DNA of 64,000 bases from Chamaelirium japonicum (Eukaryota; Streptophyta; Magnoliopsida; Liliales; Melanthiaceae). Each line of letters starts with the position of its first letter. Position 1 is the first letter of the stretch. Location of the stretch: contig OX393550.1 of the NCBI GenBank assembly GCA_947650365.1, positions 53,766,879-53,830,878 on the forward strand, written 5' to 3'. Shown here piece by piece: positions 63,421 through 64,000 of the stretch. The position numbers were made by a program, and so were the translations under genes. The notes under the pieces are model-generated. The model did not search any database. It was not told where the DNA came from and saw only the letters and a program-made list of their open reading frames with translations.

Positions 63421-64000
63421 ACGATCCATTCAAAATCATTCGCACGATTCATTCTAATTCATTCATACGATCCATTCTAATTCATTCATACAATCAATTC
63501 TAATTCTTTCACACGATCCATTCTAATTCATTCGTAGGATCCATTCTAATTCATTCGTACAATCTATTCTATTTCATTCGTACGATCCATTCTTACTCAT
63601 TCGTATGATCCATTCTAATTCATTCGGATGAATGTATCCATTCTAATTCATTCGGATGAATGTATCCATTCTAATTTATTCGTACGATCCATTCTAATTC
63701 ATTCGTACGATCCATTCTAATTCATTCGCTCGAATGTATCCATTCTAATCCATTCGTACGATCCATTCTAATCCATTCGTACGATCCATTCTAATTCATT
63801 CGTACGATCTATTCTAATTCATTCGTATGATCCATTCTAATTCATTCGCACGATCCATTCTAATTCATTCATAGGATCCATTCTAATTCATTCATACGAT
63901 CTATTCTAATTCCTTCGCACGAATGTATCCATTCTAATTCATTCGCACGAATGTATCCATTCTAATTCATTCGTACGATCCATTCTAATTCATTCATACG
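63421..64000 (+). repeat. Satellite domain, + orientation (right edge)
   Basis: M cassette near 63565, two adjacent CGGATGAATGTATCC units (63626 and 63654), and a K-like GCTCGAATGTATCC near 63728. Still inside the array at the window edge. Confidence 0.92.

Larger units (their letters stand above)
1..64000. repeat. 23-bp satellite array with frequent strand switching
   Basis: The entire window is built from one short tandem repeat. The 23-bp monomer is CCATTCTAATTCATT plus CGTACGAT, and a 28-bp form ends CGCACGAATGTAT. Units abut directly with no unique spacer anywhere. Each monomer contains ATTC three times, a GATC site, and the 8-bp self-complementary core TCGTACGA. Commonly varied positions are the two CpGs of that core (giving CATACGAT, CGTATGAT, CATACAAT or CGTACAAT), the first C after CTAATT (CTAATCCATT, CTAATTCCTT) and the CTAATT block (CTATTT, CTTACT, CTAGTT). 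Orientation reverses 84 times. Both ends of the window are inside the array, so its true length is unknown. No open frame is convincing: TAA in CTAATT recurs in every frame because 23 is not a multiple of three. The function, if any, is structural; a heterochromatic or centromeric role is inference only. Confidence 0.97.

Noticed and set aside
1..64000. CRISPR array
   Set aside because: Short repeats of 23-28 bp recall CRISPR repeats, but units abut with no unique spacers, both orientations alternate, and there are no cas genes or leader.
1..64000. Telomeric repeat
   Set aside because: The unit shows no G-rich strand asymmetry and does not contain a TTAGGG, TTTAGGG or TTAGG type motif. Frequent inversions also argue against telomerase synthesis.
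1..64000. Fold-back read chimeras or assembly errors as the source of all switches
   Set aside because: A chimera would give mirror-image flanks. Flanks examined at 114, 2502 and 7514 carry different variants on the two sides, and the same junctions recur in diverged copies. Local assembly errors cannot be excluded without reads.

Overview
The whole 64 kb window is one uninterrupted block of eukaryote-type satellite DNA. I found no protein-coding gene, RNA gene, transposon, CRISPR array or unique sequence. The basic monomer is 23 bp: CCATTCTAATTCATT followed directly by CGTACGAT. A 28-bp variant ends in CGCACGAATGTAT instead and is scattered throughout. At 23-28 bp per unit the window holds roughly 2,700 monomers, many differing by one or a few bases. 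The monomer is about 35% GC. The host cannot be named from the sequence. The scale and structure fit constitutive (centromeric, pericentromeric or subtelomeric) heterochromatin of a eukaryote. The concentration of substitutions at the two CpGs of the monomer suggests a genome with CpG methylation.

The striking property is strand switching. The array is not head-to-tail throughout. By eye I count 85 orientation domains (43 reading CCATTCTAATTC on the + strand, 42 reading GAATTAGAATGG) joined by 84 switches, plus two single-monomer flips and two short snap-back palindromes. Domains run from about 47 bp to about 3.1 kb, and roughly 55% of the bases are in the + orientation. Domain ends given below are good to about 10 bp.

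The switches are not independent. 67 of 84 fall into ten recurring junction types. JA = GTACGATCGTAC. JB = AATTCGTACGATCCATTCGA or its reverse complement. JC = GATCCTGAATTAG or reverse complement. JD = GATCGTGCACGAATG or reverse complement. JE = ATCCATTATGGATACATT or reverse complement. JF = GAATGCACGATC or reverse complement. JG = CCATTCGTACGAATGAATTA or reverse complement. JH = ATTCATTCGTACGAATGAAT, self-complementary. JI = GGATCATCATTCTAATTC. JK = ATACATTTGTACGATCC. Six types (JB-JG) occur in both orientations, so blocks that already contained an inversion junction were later copied and inverted again.

Above the monomer sit recognisable cassettes of variant monomers in fixed order. The K cassette (about 300 bp) is marked by a CACAAAGGTATCC unit. 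The L cassette is marked by TTAGCACGATCCATGCTAAT. The M cassette is a CTATTTCATT unit next to a CTTACTCATT unit. All three occur on both strands. At the top level are kilobase duplications: about 4.7 kb repeated 19.3 kb apart (34785-39480 and 54050-58775), a series in the first 15 kb with offsets of 5.3, 6.0, 6.5 and 7.6 kb, an 8.1-kb-spaced pair (21590 and 29644), a 5.3-kb-spaced pair (53290 and 58615), a 9.5-kb-spaced pair (32720 and 42230) and a 683-bp-spaced pair near 60 kb.

Layout: 1-20 kb is mixed, with the longest + domain at 12019-15094. 20-34 kb is mainly +. 34-39.5 kb is the first copy of the large duplication. 39.5-54 kb is a mosaic with a long - domain at 42604-44743. 54-58.8 kb is the second copy. 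59-64 kb is mainly -, with the longest - domain at 60864-63420. All comparisons were made by reading, not by alignment software.
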